Assembly (NCBI RefSeq): GCF_020532805.1 | Contig: NZ_MQTQ01000091.1 | Span: forward strand, 18,608-53,784 | Direction: 5' to 3' | DNA: 35,177 nucleotides | DNA from: Arthrobacter sp. SO5 | GTDB lineage: Bacteria; Actinomycetota; Actinomycetes; Actinomycetales; Micrococcaceae | Part shown: positions 8,981 to 17,068 of the stretch, piece by piece | Layout of the letters: the number at the start of each line of letters is the position of its first letter | Position numbering within the stretch: the stretch's first letter is position 1 | Program-made: the position numbers and the translations under genes | Notes under the pieces: generated by a model | What the model was told of the DNA's origin: nothing | Database searches by the model: none | What the model saw: only the letters and a program-made list of their open reading frames with translations

Positions 8981-9059
8981 TCACTTGCAGTTCATGAGAA
9001 ATCCTTCATCCTCCCCTCATCCATTCCTCACGCTTGCCGGGCACGCTGGTTCTTAGGAT
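8981..9059 (+). promoter_or_regulatory. 11-bp-phased TCAY repeats plus -10 element
   Basis: TCAY occurs at 8981, 8992, 9006, 9017 and 9028, with spacings of 11, 14, 11 and 11 bp. The last three read TTCATCC, CTCATCC and CTCACG. A candidate -10 TAGGAT (9054-9059) follows, and the last repeat occupies the -35 position, as at activator-dependent promoters. OmpR/PhoB-family regulators, including actinobacterial PhoP at its 11-nt PHO-box units, bind such phased direct repeats. Another short direct repeat, GAATCG twice 10 bp apart, lies at 8963-8978. Assignment to the neighbouring regulator is inference. Confidence 0.55.
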
Positions 9060-9130
9060 CAACCACCCCCGGCAGGATCCGTCATCTTGGTTGAGCTGCC
9101 GGGCAACCGCGGGTACGGGGGCGGATACGA

Positions 9131-10345
9131 GTGCAGCCAATACGGATAGCTCTTTATTCTCACGATTCTGTGGGGCTGGGGCACGTACGCCGAAACCTTG
9201 CCTTGGCGTACGCACTGAACAATCAACTTCCCGGGCTCACGGGCCGCGCGGTTACCGGGGTCCTCATCACCGGAACGTCGCTCGCACCAGCGTTCCGCGC
9301 CCCGGAGGGCTGGGACTGGCTCCTGCTGCCGGGGATCAAGAAGAACCCCGAAGGCTACGGGCCACGCAACCTCGACGTACCCATGCAGGAACTCATTGCG
9401 TTGCGCTCCCGGCTGCTGCAGGCTGCCCTCGATGGCCTCCACCCGGATCTGGTGATTGTGGACCGGCACGCCACCGGTGTGCACGGCGAATTGGCACCTG
9501 CGCTCCGGCACGCCCGCTCCGCCGGACGCGTCCGCGTGGTGCTCGGGCTCCGCGAAGTCCTGGACTCCCCTGACGCGGCCTTCTCCGAATGGGCGCTGAT
9601 GGGCGGACCCCGCGTAGTCAAGGCCCTGTTCGACGCGATCTGGGTCTACGGCGATCCTGCCGTGCACGACCCCGTGGAGGCCGGCGAAATCCCCTTCGCC
9701 CTGCGGAACCTGATCCACTACACCGGCTACCTTGCATCCGGCCGGCCGGCCGGTTCCGGGACCAGCTGCATGCCCGGACCCTACGTCATGACCACAGTCG
9801 GCGGCGGCTCTGACGGCCACGCCCTGGCCAGCATCGCGGCCGCCGCGGCGGTGCCCGCGGGGCTGGGGCACCTGATTGTGGCCGGTCCGCAGATGCCAGC
9901 CGAGGAACTCAGCGATCTCCAACGCCACGCGGGCCCTGGGGTCAGGGTTGTTCCCTCCGTCGACGACACCGTCTTCCACATCCGGCATGCCGCCGCCGTC
10001 ATCGCGATGGGCGGCTACAACACGGTCTGCGAGATCATGAGCACCGACATCCCCGCCCTCATCGTGCCGCGCAACCAGTGCCGGGCCGAGCAGCGCATCC
10101 GGGCGGCCTCGCTGGCGGCGGCCGGCTACTTGGACCAGCAGGACATCGGCACCCTGACTCCGGACTTCCTCGCCGGCTGGCTTGCCACGCGGCTCGGCAC
10201 CAAGGTGGACCGGCGCCGGGCCGTCCTGGACGGGCTGATCCGCGTCCCGCAGCTTGCCGCAGAGTTGATGCGGCCCATGTTCCAGGCCGACGAGGCTGAA
10301 ACAGCCGCCGTTGCGAAAGACGGTGCGTCCCGTGTTGCCGTCTGA
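9131..10345 (+). CDS. MurG/GT28-like glycosyltransferase
   Basis: A 404-residue GT-B-fold glycosyltransferase. The N-terminus (IALYSHDSVGLGHVRRNLAL) has the Gly-rich GLGH loop of MurG/GT28-like enzymes. The C-terminal half has a Gly-rich segment TTVGGGSDG (221-229) and the donor-site region AVIAMGGYNTVCEIMS (289-304), where nucleotide-sugar diphosphates bind. No membrane helix is visible, so it probably works at the cytoplasmic face of the membrane. The GTG start has only a G-rich stretch (GGGGGCGG) about 7 nt upstream. It is the first gene of a seven-gene overlapping run to 18189, with the phased repeat promoter just upstream. Donor and acceptor sugars are unknown. Confidence 0.8.
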   Translation: MQPIRIALYSHDSVGLGHVRRNLALAYALNNQLPGLTGRAVTGVLITGTSLAPAFRAPEGWDWLLLPGIKKNPEGYGPRNLDVPMQELIALRSRLLQAALDGLHPDLVIVDRHATGVHGELAPALRHARSAGRVRVVLGLREVLDSPDAAFSEWALMGGPRVVKALFDAIWVYGDPAVHDPVEAGEIPFALRNLIHYTGYLASGRPAGSGTSCMPGPYVMTTVGGGSDGHALASIAAAAAVPAGLGHLIVAGPQMPAEELSDLQRHAGPGVRVVPSVDDTVFHIRHAAAVIAMGGYNTVCEIMSTDIPALIVPRNQCRAEQRIRAASLAAAGYLDQQDIGTLTPDFLAGWLATRLGTKVDRRRAVLDGLIRVPQLAAELMRPMFQADEAETAAVAKDGASRVAV

Positions 10346-11552
10346 TCCGGGGATTGGCTACGTCCTCAAGGTGTATCCGCGCTTCTCGGAAACGTTCATC
10401 GTTTCCGAGATCCTGGCGCGCGAAGCCGCCGGTGACCGGATCGAAATATTCTCCCTCCGGCCGCCCGACGATCCCCGGTTCCATCCCGAACTGGCCAGGG
10501 TCCGGGCGCCGGTGACCTACATCGGACGCTCGCCAAAGACGTCCGAGGTATGGGACTTCTTCCGCGCGGCCGGCGAGGCAGGGCTTACGGACGCCGTGGC
10601 CCGGAATTTTGCCGAACTCGCTGCCGCCAAACCGGACGACGCCGTCCAGGCCATCAACCTTGCCGTTGCCCTGCAGCACCGCAATATCCGGCACCTGCAC
10701 GTCCATTTCGCCACGGGGTCCACCAGCGTGGCGCGGCTGGCCTCCGCCATTACGGGCATCCCGTATTCCTTCACGGCCCACGCCGTCGACATCTTCCATG
10801 AGTCGGTGGACAACGAGGAGCTGCGGGTCAAACTCGAGCAGGCCCACCATGCCGTGACCATCAGCCGCTTCAACCTGCGCTACCTTCGCCGCACCTTCCC
10901 GACGTCGACGTCCCGGCTCCATCTGGTGCGCAACGGCCTGGAACTGGAACGTTTCCCCTACCGTGATCCGCGGCCCCTCGGAAGCACCGTGCGGATCGCA
11001 GCGGTGGGCCGGCTGGTGGAGAAGAAGGGCTTCCAGCATCTGCTGCCGGCTGCGGCCCTACTCGTGGAGCAGGGCTTCAAACTGGAACTGCGCATTGCCG
11101 GCACGGGAATGCTGGCCGAGGAACTGGGAAGCACCATCGATCGGCTCGGGCTGGACGGGCACGTGCGGCTGCTCGGCGCCCAGACCCAGGACCAGATCCA
11201 CGAGCTGCTCCACACGTCCGATGTGTTTGTCGCCCCCTGCGTCGTCGGCGCCGATGGCAACGCGGACGGCATGCCGACTGTGCTGCTGGAGGCCATGGCC
11301 ACCGGCGTCCCCTGCATCAGCACGACGGTCACGGGCATCCCCGAGGTGGTCAAGACCGGCACCACGGGAATCCTGGTCCGGCCCGGAAACCCCGGCGCCC
11401 TGGCCCGGGCCATCAAGGCGCTCGCCTCCCCGGGCGCGGCCCGGTTGGCCCTGGCCCGCAACGCCCGGACCCTGATCGAGAACGACTTCGACGTGCACCG
11501 CCAGGCCGAACTCCTGCGATCCCTCTCCCTTCCGGAACGGAGGGTCGCCTGA
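10323..11552 (+). CDS. GT4-family glycosyltransferase A
   Basis: A glycosyltransferase of about 409 residues with the retaining GT-B architecture of family GT4. The N-terminus (GYVLKVYPRFSETFIVSEI) is typical of exopolysaccharide or colanic-acid-type transferases. The central block AAVGRLVEKKGFQHLL opens the donor domain. The EX7E-type region is DGMPTVLLEAMATGVPCIS, with Glu323 aligned to the first conserved Glu. The start is uncertain: GTG at 10323 (used here) overlaps the previous gene by 23 nt, while TTG 10311 and GTG 10332 are in frame. None has a strong ribosome site, so coupling to the upstream gene is likely. It presumably adds a later sugar to the product started by the first enzyme. 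Confidence 0.85.
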   Translation: MRPVLPSDPGIGYVLKVYPRFSETFIVSEILAREAAGDRIEIFSLRPPDDPRFHPELARVRAPVTYIGRSPKTSEVWDFFRAAGEAGLTDAVARNFAELAAAKPDDAVQAINLAVALQHRNIRHLHVHFATGSTSVARLASAITGIPYSFTAHAVDIFHESVDNEELRVKLEQAHHAVTISRFNLRYLRRTFPTSTSRLHLVRNGLELERFPYRDPRPLGSTVRIAAVGRLVEKKGFQHLLPAAALLVEQGFKLELRIAGTGMLAEELGSTIDRLGLDGHVRLLGAQTQDQIHELLHTSDVFVAPCVVGADGNADGMPTVLLEAMATGVPCISTTVTGIPEVVKTGTTGILVRPGNPGALARAIKALASPGAARLALARNARTLIENDFDVHRQAELLRSLSLPERRVA

Positions 11553-12724
11553 TGCGAGTGGCCTATGTCTGCGCGGACCCCGGGGTGCCCGTGTTCGGGA
11601 TGAAGGGTTCCTCCGTCCACGTCCAGGAAATCGTCCGGGCCTTTCGACATGCCGGTGCCACCGTCACGGTCTACTGCACCCGCAAGGGAACCAACCGGCC
11701 GGCAGATCTAGAGGATCTCGACGTCGTCGAAGTGCGGCCCGAATCCGCCCCGGGACCCGCGCGTGAACGGGCCATCCAGGACGCCGCACTGTCCCTCGTT
11801 GACGAGGTTCTCCGCCAGGGCTGCGGTCTGGTCTACGAGCGCTACTCGCTGTTCAGCCCGGCCCTTTCGGTCCTTGCCCCCGTCCTTGACATACCGTCGG
11901 TCCTCGAAGTCAATGCCCCGCTGATCGAGGAACAACAGCGCTACCGCCAGCTGCTGGACGTCAGGAAGGCTGACACCGTGCTCCGACGCAACGCAGCAAC
12001 CGCCGACGTCGTGGCCTGCGTCTCGGAACCGGTGGTCCGCTGGGTCCGGGACCGGGTCCCCGTTGCCAGGACTGTGCTGGCACCGAACGGCGTCAACACC
12101 GGCCGGATCACTCCGCGCCCCCCGGGACGGCGGAACCCTGATCACCTCACCGTGGCCTTCGTGGGAACGTTGAAACCCTGGCACGGGGTCCCTTGCCTGA
12201 TGCACGCGGTGGCCCTCGCCAATGGGCACACGGCGGAGCCGGATCGCCGCTGGAGGGTGAAAGTGATCGGCGACGGGCCCGGCCGCGCAGACCTTGAACG
12301 CCTCGCCGGCATGCTTGGCCTGGACGCGCAGTTCACCGGCGCGGTGCCGCCCGCGGACGTGCCGGGGCTCCTGGCCGAATGCGACGCCGCGGCAGCCCCG
12401 TACCCTTCGGATTCCGCTGGCACGGACGACTACTTTTCCCCGCTGAAGGTCTTCGAATACATGGCCGCCGGGCTGCCGATCATCGCGAGCGCCGCGGGCC
12501 AGATCCCGTTCATTGTGGACGACGGCCGCACCGGGCTCCTGGTGCCGCCGGGAGAAACCGAGCCGCTCGCCGCCGCCCTCACCAGGCTCGCAGAGGACCC
12601 GGGCCTCCGGCAACGGCTCGGCGAATCCGCCCGGGAGGATGCGGTGAAGCGGTTCAGCTGGGACGGCGTGCTCGCACGCATCACCGCCGCGCTGCCACCG
12701 GCACGGCGGATGGCTGTGCGATGA
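11552..12724 (+). CDS. GT4-family glycosyltransferase B
   Basis: A 390-residue second GT4-type transferase. The N-terminal Rossmann half begins MRVAYVCADPGVPVFGMKGSS, with the Gly-rich acceptor-side loop. The donor half begins TVAFVGTLKPWHGV and carries the conserved FSPLKVFEYMAAGLPIIAS segment, whose Glu is the EX7E-type residue, followed by PGETEPLAAAL. There is no signal peptide or membrane helix. Its ATG overlaps the preceding TGA as TGATG, so it is translationally coupled. Glycosyltransferases A and B are only distantly similar to each other and so probably form different linkages. Specificity cannot be read from the sequence. Confidence 0.85.
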   Translation: MRVAYVCADPGVPVFGMKGSSVHVQEIVRAFRHAGATVTVYCTRKGTNRPADLEDLDVVEVRPESAPGPARERAIQDAALSLVDEVLRQGCGLVYERYSLFSPALSVLAPVLDIPSVLEVNAPLIEEQQRYRQLLDVRKADTVLRRNAATADVVACVSEPVVRWVRDRVPVARTVLAPNGVNTGRITPRPPGRRNPDHLTVAFVGTLKPWHGVPCLMHAVALANGHTAEPDRRWRVKVIGDGPGRADLERLAGMLGLDAQFTGAVPPADVPGLLAECDAAAAPYPSDSAGTDDYFSPLKVFEYMAAGLPIIASAAGQIPFIVDDGRTGLLVPPGETEPLAAALTRLAEDPGLRQRLGESAREDAVKRFSWDGVLARITAALPPARRMAVR

Positions 12725-14643
12725 GTACCAATTCCAGACACGTGGCCCCCCGCCCCCCGACAGCCCGGCGGAGGTGGCTGCGACGCCGGACCAGCAAGCC
12801 GGAGTCGGGCCTGCGCCGGTCGCTGCGTTGCGTCCGGCCGCACCTGCGCCAGCACCGGTTGCTGATGACGGTCGGTTTTGTGGCCCTCGCCGCGGATGTC
12901 CTGCTCCGGCTGCTGGAGCCCTGGCCCGTGAAGATCGTGATTGATGCGGTGACCCGCTCGCTGGGCGCCTCGTTCACGAAGCCGGGACCCCACATGGACG
13001 CCAGCGCGGAAACGCTCCTGCTGTGCGGCGGCGCGATCGTGGTCATCAGCATCTTGCGTGCCGTCGCCAACTACTACTCCCAGATCTCCTTCGCACTCGT
13101 CGGCACCCGGGTGGCAGCGGATTTGCGGGCGCGCACCTTCCGCCATGTGCAGGGCCTGTCGATGCGCCACCACACCCGGGCCTCCTCCGGGGACACTGTG
13201 CAGCGCCTCGTGAGCGACGTCTCCCGCCTGCAGGAAGTCGCCATTACCGCGGGCCTGCCGATGGTGGGGAACATGGTCACCCTCGTGGCCATGACCATCG
13301 TCATGCTTTGGCTGGACCCGCTGCTGGCCCTCATCGTTTTTGTGGCTACCGGGGCTTTCGCCTGGCTGTCCCGCCGGAGTTCGGGTCCCATCACCGAGGC
13401 GGCCGGTAAATCACGCAAGGGTGAAAGCGCGCTGGCCACCACGGCTTCCCAGACTTTCAGCGCCATGCGCGAAGTGCAGGCCTACGGGCTCGAGGACACC
13501 ATCAGCACCAACTTCCGGAACAGCAACAAGGCCGCCCTGGGCACAGGGGTCGTCGCGCTGCGGCTGGCCGCCAGCCTGGAGCGGCGCACGGACGTGCTGA
13601 TCGGCGTCGCCACCGCCGTCGTCCTGGCCGGCGGAGGCTGGCGCGTCTTGAACCACTCGATGACGCCGGGTGACCTGGTGATCTTCCTGACGTACCTGAA
13701 AACCGGAATGAAGCCGCTCAAGGACCTTGCGAAGCAAACCACCAGGATCGCGCGGGCCACGGCCTCCGGGGAGCGCGTGGCGGACCTGCTCGAGGCCCAG
13801 ACCGACCTCCCCGAGTCCCCCAACGCGCGCCCGCTCAAGAGCGCGCACCCGGACATCGCCTTCGAGGACGTCTACGCCGGCCACGGCGAGGGGACAGATG
13901 TCCTGCACGGGATCAACCTGTTCATCCCGGCCGGGGAACACCTGGCCATCCTGGGTCCGTCCGGGGCCGGGAAGTCGACCCTGGCCAGCCTGGTCCTGAG
14001 GATGATCGACCCCACCTCCGGCACGGTCCGGGCGGCCGGCGAGGATCTGCGGGATCTGCAGACCGCCTCGGTCCGATCGCACGTCTCCATCCTCCTGCAG
14101 GATTCCGTCCTCTTCGGCACCACCGTCCGGGAGAACATCCGTTTCGGCCGCCTCGACGCCTCGGACGAGGACATCGAACGCGCCGCCACACTCGCCCAGG
14201 CTGACGCCTTCATCCGGTCCCTCCCCAACGGGTACGAAACCGTGCTGGGCGAAGCGGCCAAGGATCTCTCCGGCGGCCAGCGGCAGCGGCTCGCGATCGC
14301 CCGGGCCATCCTCCGGCAGGCGCCGATCGTCATCCTGGACGAGGCGACGGCGGGGCTGGACCCCGCGACGCGCGAATCGATCCTCGATGCTCTGGAGGTG
14401 CTGACCCTTGGGCGGACCTCGATCACCATCACCCACGATGCCTTCGCCGCCCGCGCCTGCGATCGGATTGTCTGGCTCGAGGACGGCCGCATCACCGAAG
14501 AGGGACGGCCGGCCGAGCTCCTGCAGGACCCGGACAGCCGGTTCTCCCGGTGGATGGGTGGCCCCTCCAGCCCCCTTTCCGGCGAGGTTCCGGATCTCTC
14601 GCCGGCGGACGAGCTGGCACGTGTTGGGGAGGCGAGGACGTGA
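12721..14643 (+). CDS. ABC exporter (fused TMD-NBD) of the glycoconjugate operon
   Basis: A 640-residue half-size ABC exporter with a basic N-terminal tail (1-45), a six-helix transmembrane domain (about 48-345) and an ATPase domain (about 375-600). All catalytic motifs are intact: Walker A GPSGAGKST (412-420), signature LSGGQ (516-520), Walker B VILDEA with Glu541 and switch His572. It should therefore work as a homodimer, unlike the pair at 2327-6087. The frame is open further upstream, but the ATG at 12721 overlaps the previous stop as ATGA and gives the normal N-terminus. Its place among glycosyltransferase genes suggests it exports the lipid-linked or free glycoconjugate they make. Confidence 0.9.
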   Translation: MSTNSRHVAPRPPTARRRWLRRRTSKPESGLRRSLRCVRPHLRQHRLLMTVGFVALAADVLLRLLEPWPVKIVIDAVTRSLGASFTKPGPHMDASAETLLLCGGAIVVISILRAVANYYSQISFALVGTRVAADLRARTFRHVQGLSMRHHTRASSGDTVQRLVSDVSRLQEVAITAGLPMVGNMVTLVAMTIVMLWLDPLLALIVFVATGAFAWLSRRSSGPITEAAGKSRKGESALATTASQTFSAMREVQAYGLEDTISTNFRNSNKAALGTGVVALRLAASLERRTDVLIGVATAVVLAGGGWRVLNHSMTPGDLVIFLTYLKTGMKPLKDLAKQTTRIARATASGERVADLLEAQTDLPESPNARPLKSAHPDIAFEDVYAGHGEGTDVLHGINLFIPAGEHLAILGPSGAGKSTLASLVLRMIDPTSGTVRAAGEDLRDLQTASVRSHVSILLQDSVLFGTTVRENIRFGRLDASDEDIERAATLAQADAFIRSLPNGYETVLGEAAKDLSGGQRQRLAIARAILRQAPIVILDEATAGLDPATRESILDALEVLTLGRTSITITHDAFAARACDRIVWLEDGRITEEGRPAELLQDPDSRFSRWMGGPSSPLSGEVPDLSPADELARVGEART

Positions 14644-15962
14644 CCGCCGTGAGGCTGCCGTTGCGGGACGCGGACCACGCGCTTGCCGGCCGCGACCTAG
14701 CCCTGCCGTGCCTGGCAGTCCTGCTCGACGACGAGCGGCTTTCCGAGTTGGTGGGCGAGGCAGTGCGCATCACCCGCGTCCGGTACAAGCCCGCCACCTC
14801 AGCGCTGGTGGCTTTCCTGCGCACGCGCGAGGGCCCCCAGGAGGGCCCCGGGGAGGGCCCCCGGCAGGGACCCGAAATCGGCGCCCAGGACTACGGCTGG
14901 GCGCTCACGACGGCGGGAAACGTCAAGGTGCACGGACGCGCCGAGTCCTCGGACAAACACGGCGGGGGCGTGGTGCTGCTGACGCCTGCGGGGCCTGACC
15001 TGGACGCGGTCATCGCGGTGGGCCGGGTCGAGGACGACTGGGCCCTGCGCAAGAACATCCGCTGGCTCCGGGCCAGCGGCTTGGAACGGCTCGGCGCCGG
15101 GCAAAGCAGCGGCCCGGGCCTGTTCCGCGGCGCATCCCGGGTGTTGCGCTACAAGCCCGAGCGGCGGCTGGTCCTGCTGGAGCACACTGCCACCGGGCCC
15201 ATCGTGATCAAGACCGCCGCGCTGGCCGCCGCCGAGACCGTGGGCCGCTCGCATGAGCGACTGCGGCAGCAAGGAGTTCCCGTGCTGCCGGTGCTCGGTG
15301 ATGCCGGCTGCTTCCGTCATGGGATCACCGCCAGCGCCGGGTGGGGCGACGGCGACCTGACGGCCAGCGCCGATCCCGAAGCCCTCCGGCGGGCCGGCAG
15401 CGCGCTGGCCCGGCTCCATGGGATTCCCGCAGAACCAGGCCCCGGACCTTCCCCCGAGACCCTTGTGGAGCGGCAGCTGACGGCCACGTGTGGCATGGTC
15501 ACGGCACTCGCGCCTGCGCTGGAGGGGCCGGCCGCCCAAGCGGCGGAACGGATCCGGCAGGCGCTTCGGGCGCGCCAGCCCGCAGGGGCCCGGACCGGCA
15601 GGCCGCTGGTGCAAGTCCATGGCGATTTCTCCGCCGATCAGGTGCTGGTCAGCGGTACCGAGGTCCGGCTGATCGACTTCGACCGGGCCCATCACGGCGC
15701 CCCGGAAGCGGACCTGGGCTCCTTCGCTGCCGTCGACGAAATGAGCCAGTGGCGCGGTCAGCCGGGCGCCCCCGGACCGCAGACAGCACGGCTGCTGGAG
15801 GGCTACGTCCAGTCCGGCGGGGAGTTCGACCCGGCCGCGGTGGACGGCTGGGCTGCGCTGCGGATGTTCGCCAGCTGCGTGGAGCCGTTCAGGGACCGGA
15901 CGCCCGACTGGGCCGGTGCCATGCTTGGCCGCATCGACCGGGCCGAGGAGCTGGTCCGGTGA
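14640..15962 (+). CDS. Aminoglycoside-phosphotransferase-fold protein 1
   Basis: A 440-residue protein with a phosphotransferase (APH/choline kinase-like) C-terminal half. The catalytic loop is VHGDFSADQVLV (Asp329) and the metal-binding segment is LIDFDRAHH (Asp346). A nucleotide-lobe lysine candidate is K191 (PIVIKTAA). The first 140 residues look like a second, degenerate N-lobe and contain four 12-bp in-frame repeats coding EGPQ-EGPG-EGPR-QGPE (residues 64-79). The GTG start overlaps the ABC gene as GTGA and has GAGG upstream. Such enzymes phosphorylate hydroxyls of sugars, choline, homoserine or antibiotics. In this operon a sugar or carrier-linked glycan is a reasonable guess, and resistance is less likely. 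Confidence 0.75.
   Translation: MTAVRLPLRDADHALAGRDLALPCLAVLLDDERLSELVGEAVRITRVRYKPATSALVAFLRTREGPQEGPGEGPRQGPEIGAQDYGWALTTAGNVKVHGRAESSDKHGGGVVLLTPAGPDLDAVIAVGRVEDDWALRKNIRWLRASGLERLGAGQSSGPGLFRGASRVLRYKPERRLVLLEHTATGPIVIKTAALAAAETVGRSHERLRQQGVPVLPVLGDAGCFRHGITASAGWGDGDLTASADPEALRRAGSALARLHGIPAEPGPGPSPETLVERQLTATCGMVTALAPALEGPAAQAAERIRQALRARQPAGARTGRPLVQVHGDFSADQVLVSGTEVRLIDFDRAHHGAPEADLGSFAAVDEMSQWRGQPGAPGPQTARLLEGYVQSGGEFDPAAVDGWAALRMFASCVEPFRDRTPDWAGAMLGRIDRAEELVR
14829..14876 (+). repeat. In-frame 12-bp tandem repeats (EGPx)
   Basis: GAGGGCCCCCAG, GAGGGCCCCGGG, GAGGGCCCCCGG and CAGGGACCCGAA follow one another at 14829-14876. They code for a Glu/Gln-Gly-Pro-X linker in the first phosphotransferase-fold protein. 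The unit length keeps the reading frame, so copy number could vary without breaking the gene. Confidence 0.8.
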
Positions 15963-17068
15963 GCTGGCTTCCGCCCGTCCCGCCGTCCGCCGTCGACACT
16001 GCGGGCCGAACCTGGAACGTCCACCGGGCGTGGCCTGATTTGACCGCCGGGGGCTACGTCCTGGAGGTCGTGACGCCGGGACAGCCCGGGGTCCAGGGCG
16101 CACGCCTGCGGGATGGAAAATTTGAGCTCTTGCTCGGCGACGATCCGGGTCTTCCCTCCTTGCAGTCCGAAGCCCGGCACGGCGAAGTTATTTCCCACCG
16201 GCCCGGCATCCGCGCTGTCATCAGGGGCCAGGGCTGCTACATCAAGGTCTTCCGGCCCGGCGAAGCGCTCCGCACCGCCGAGAGGTGGTTCCACGGCGGA
16301 CTCCTGCTGGGCACCGGGAATTTTTCGGCCCCCACGGTCCTGCGCAGTTCCCCGGACGTCATCGTGTTCAGTGCCGTGCCGGGCCGCACCCTCGGTGCCC
16401 TCAGTGAGGACCACCAGGCAGTCAGCGACGAGTCTTTCGCCGGGCTGTGGGAGCAGTGGGCGCAGGCCTGGACCGCCCAGGTGGGTGCCCGTGGCGACCC
16501 TCGTAGCGGCGCGGCCCTTGCCGCCCTGCCGCTCCACTCCCCTGACGTGGAAGTGGCGGATCTGCGGTTCTGGGTGAAGCGGTGGTGGCGCAATTACGCC
16601 GGCGGCCCGGACGGGTCGTCGCACGGGGATGCCCTGCGCTCCCTGGCAGAGGACGTTGCGCAGGACCTGCTCGGGACCCCGGCCGATCCCTTCGTCTGGG
16701 CCCACGGGGACCTCCACGACAAACAGATCCTCGCCGTCGGCGGCGGTTCGACCCTCGGGTTGCTGGATTTTGACGATACCGCCCGGGCCGAGGCGTCCCT
16801 CGACCTGGCCAATCTGGACGTCCGGCTGGAAATGCACATGCGGCGGAACCGCATGACGCCGGAACGGTTCCTGGCGGCACACGCCCAGGTCCTGGCCGCG
16901 GTGGAGGCGCTCCACGTCAGTCCGCGCCGCTTCCTGGCCTATTCCGACGCCGCCTGGCTGCGCCTGGCCTGTTCACCGCTGCCGTTGCGCTCGGCCGTTG
17001 CCCTTTCCGTCCTCCAGGAACGGCGCTCCAGCGCACCCGTCCGCCGCGTGCGGGAGCTGATGACATGA
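15959..17068 (+). CDS. Aminoglycoside-phosphotransferase-fold protein 2
   Basis: A 369-residue APH-fold protein. The catalytic loop is WAHGDLHDKQILAV (His249-Asp251) and the metal site is LGLLDFDDTARAE (Asp270). A nucleotide-lobe Lys candidate is K96 (YIKVFRP). It is clearly paralogous to the next gene: both begin SWxPPVP, have a RAWP segment near residue 25, and share HGDLHDKQIL at the same position (249-258). The GTG start overlaps the upstream stop as GTGA. Two tandem paralogues plus a more distant relative suggest either several phosphorylation steps or a hetero-oligomer. The substrate is unknown. Confidence 0.78.
   Translation: MSWLPPVPPSAVDTAGRTWNVHRAWPDLTAGGYVLEVVTPGQPGVQGARLRDGKFELLLGDDPGLPSLQSEARHGEVISHRPGIRAVIRGQGCYIKVFRPGEALRTAERWFHGGLLLGTGNFSAPTVLRSSPDVIVFSAVPGRTLGALSEDHQAVSDESFAGLWEQWAQAWTAQVGARGDPRSGAALAALPLHSPDVEVADLRFWVKRWWRNYAGGPDGSSHGDALRSLAEDVAQDLLGTPADPFVWAHGDLHDKQILAVGGGSTLGLLDFDDTARAEASLDLANLDVRLEMHMRRNRMTPERFLAAHAQVLAAVEALHVSPRRFLAYSDAAWLRLACSPLPLRSAVALSVLQERRSSAPVRRVRELMT

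Noticed and set aside
8981..9032. Canonical Streptomyces PHO box
   Set aside because: The 11-bp phase fits but the bases match GTTCACC only loosely; the local regulator is a simpler candidate.
12379..12720. N-terminal extension of the ABC exporter
   Set aside because: It lies inside the GT4 gene and reads as Arg/Pro-rich shadow; the ATGA start at 12721 gives the normal family N-terminus.
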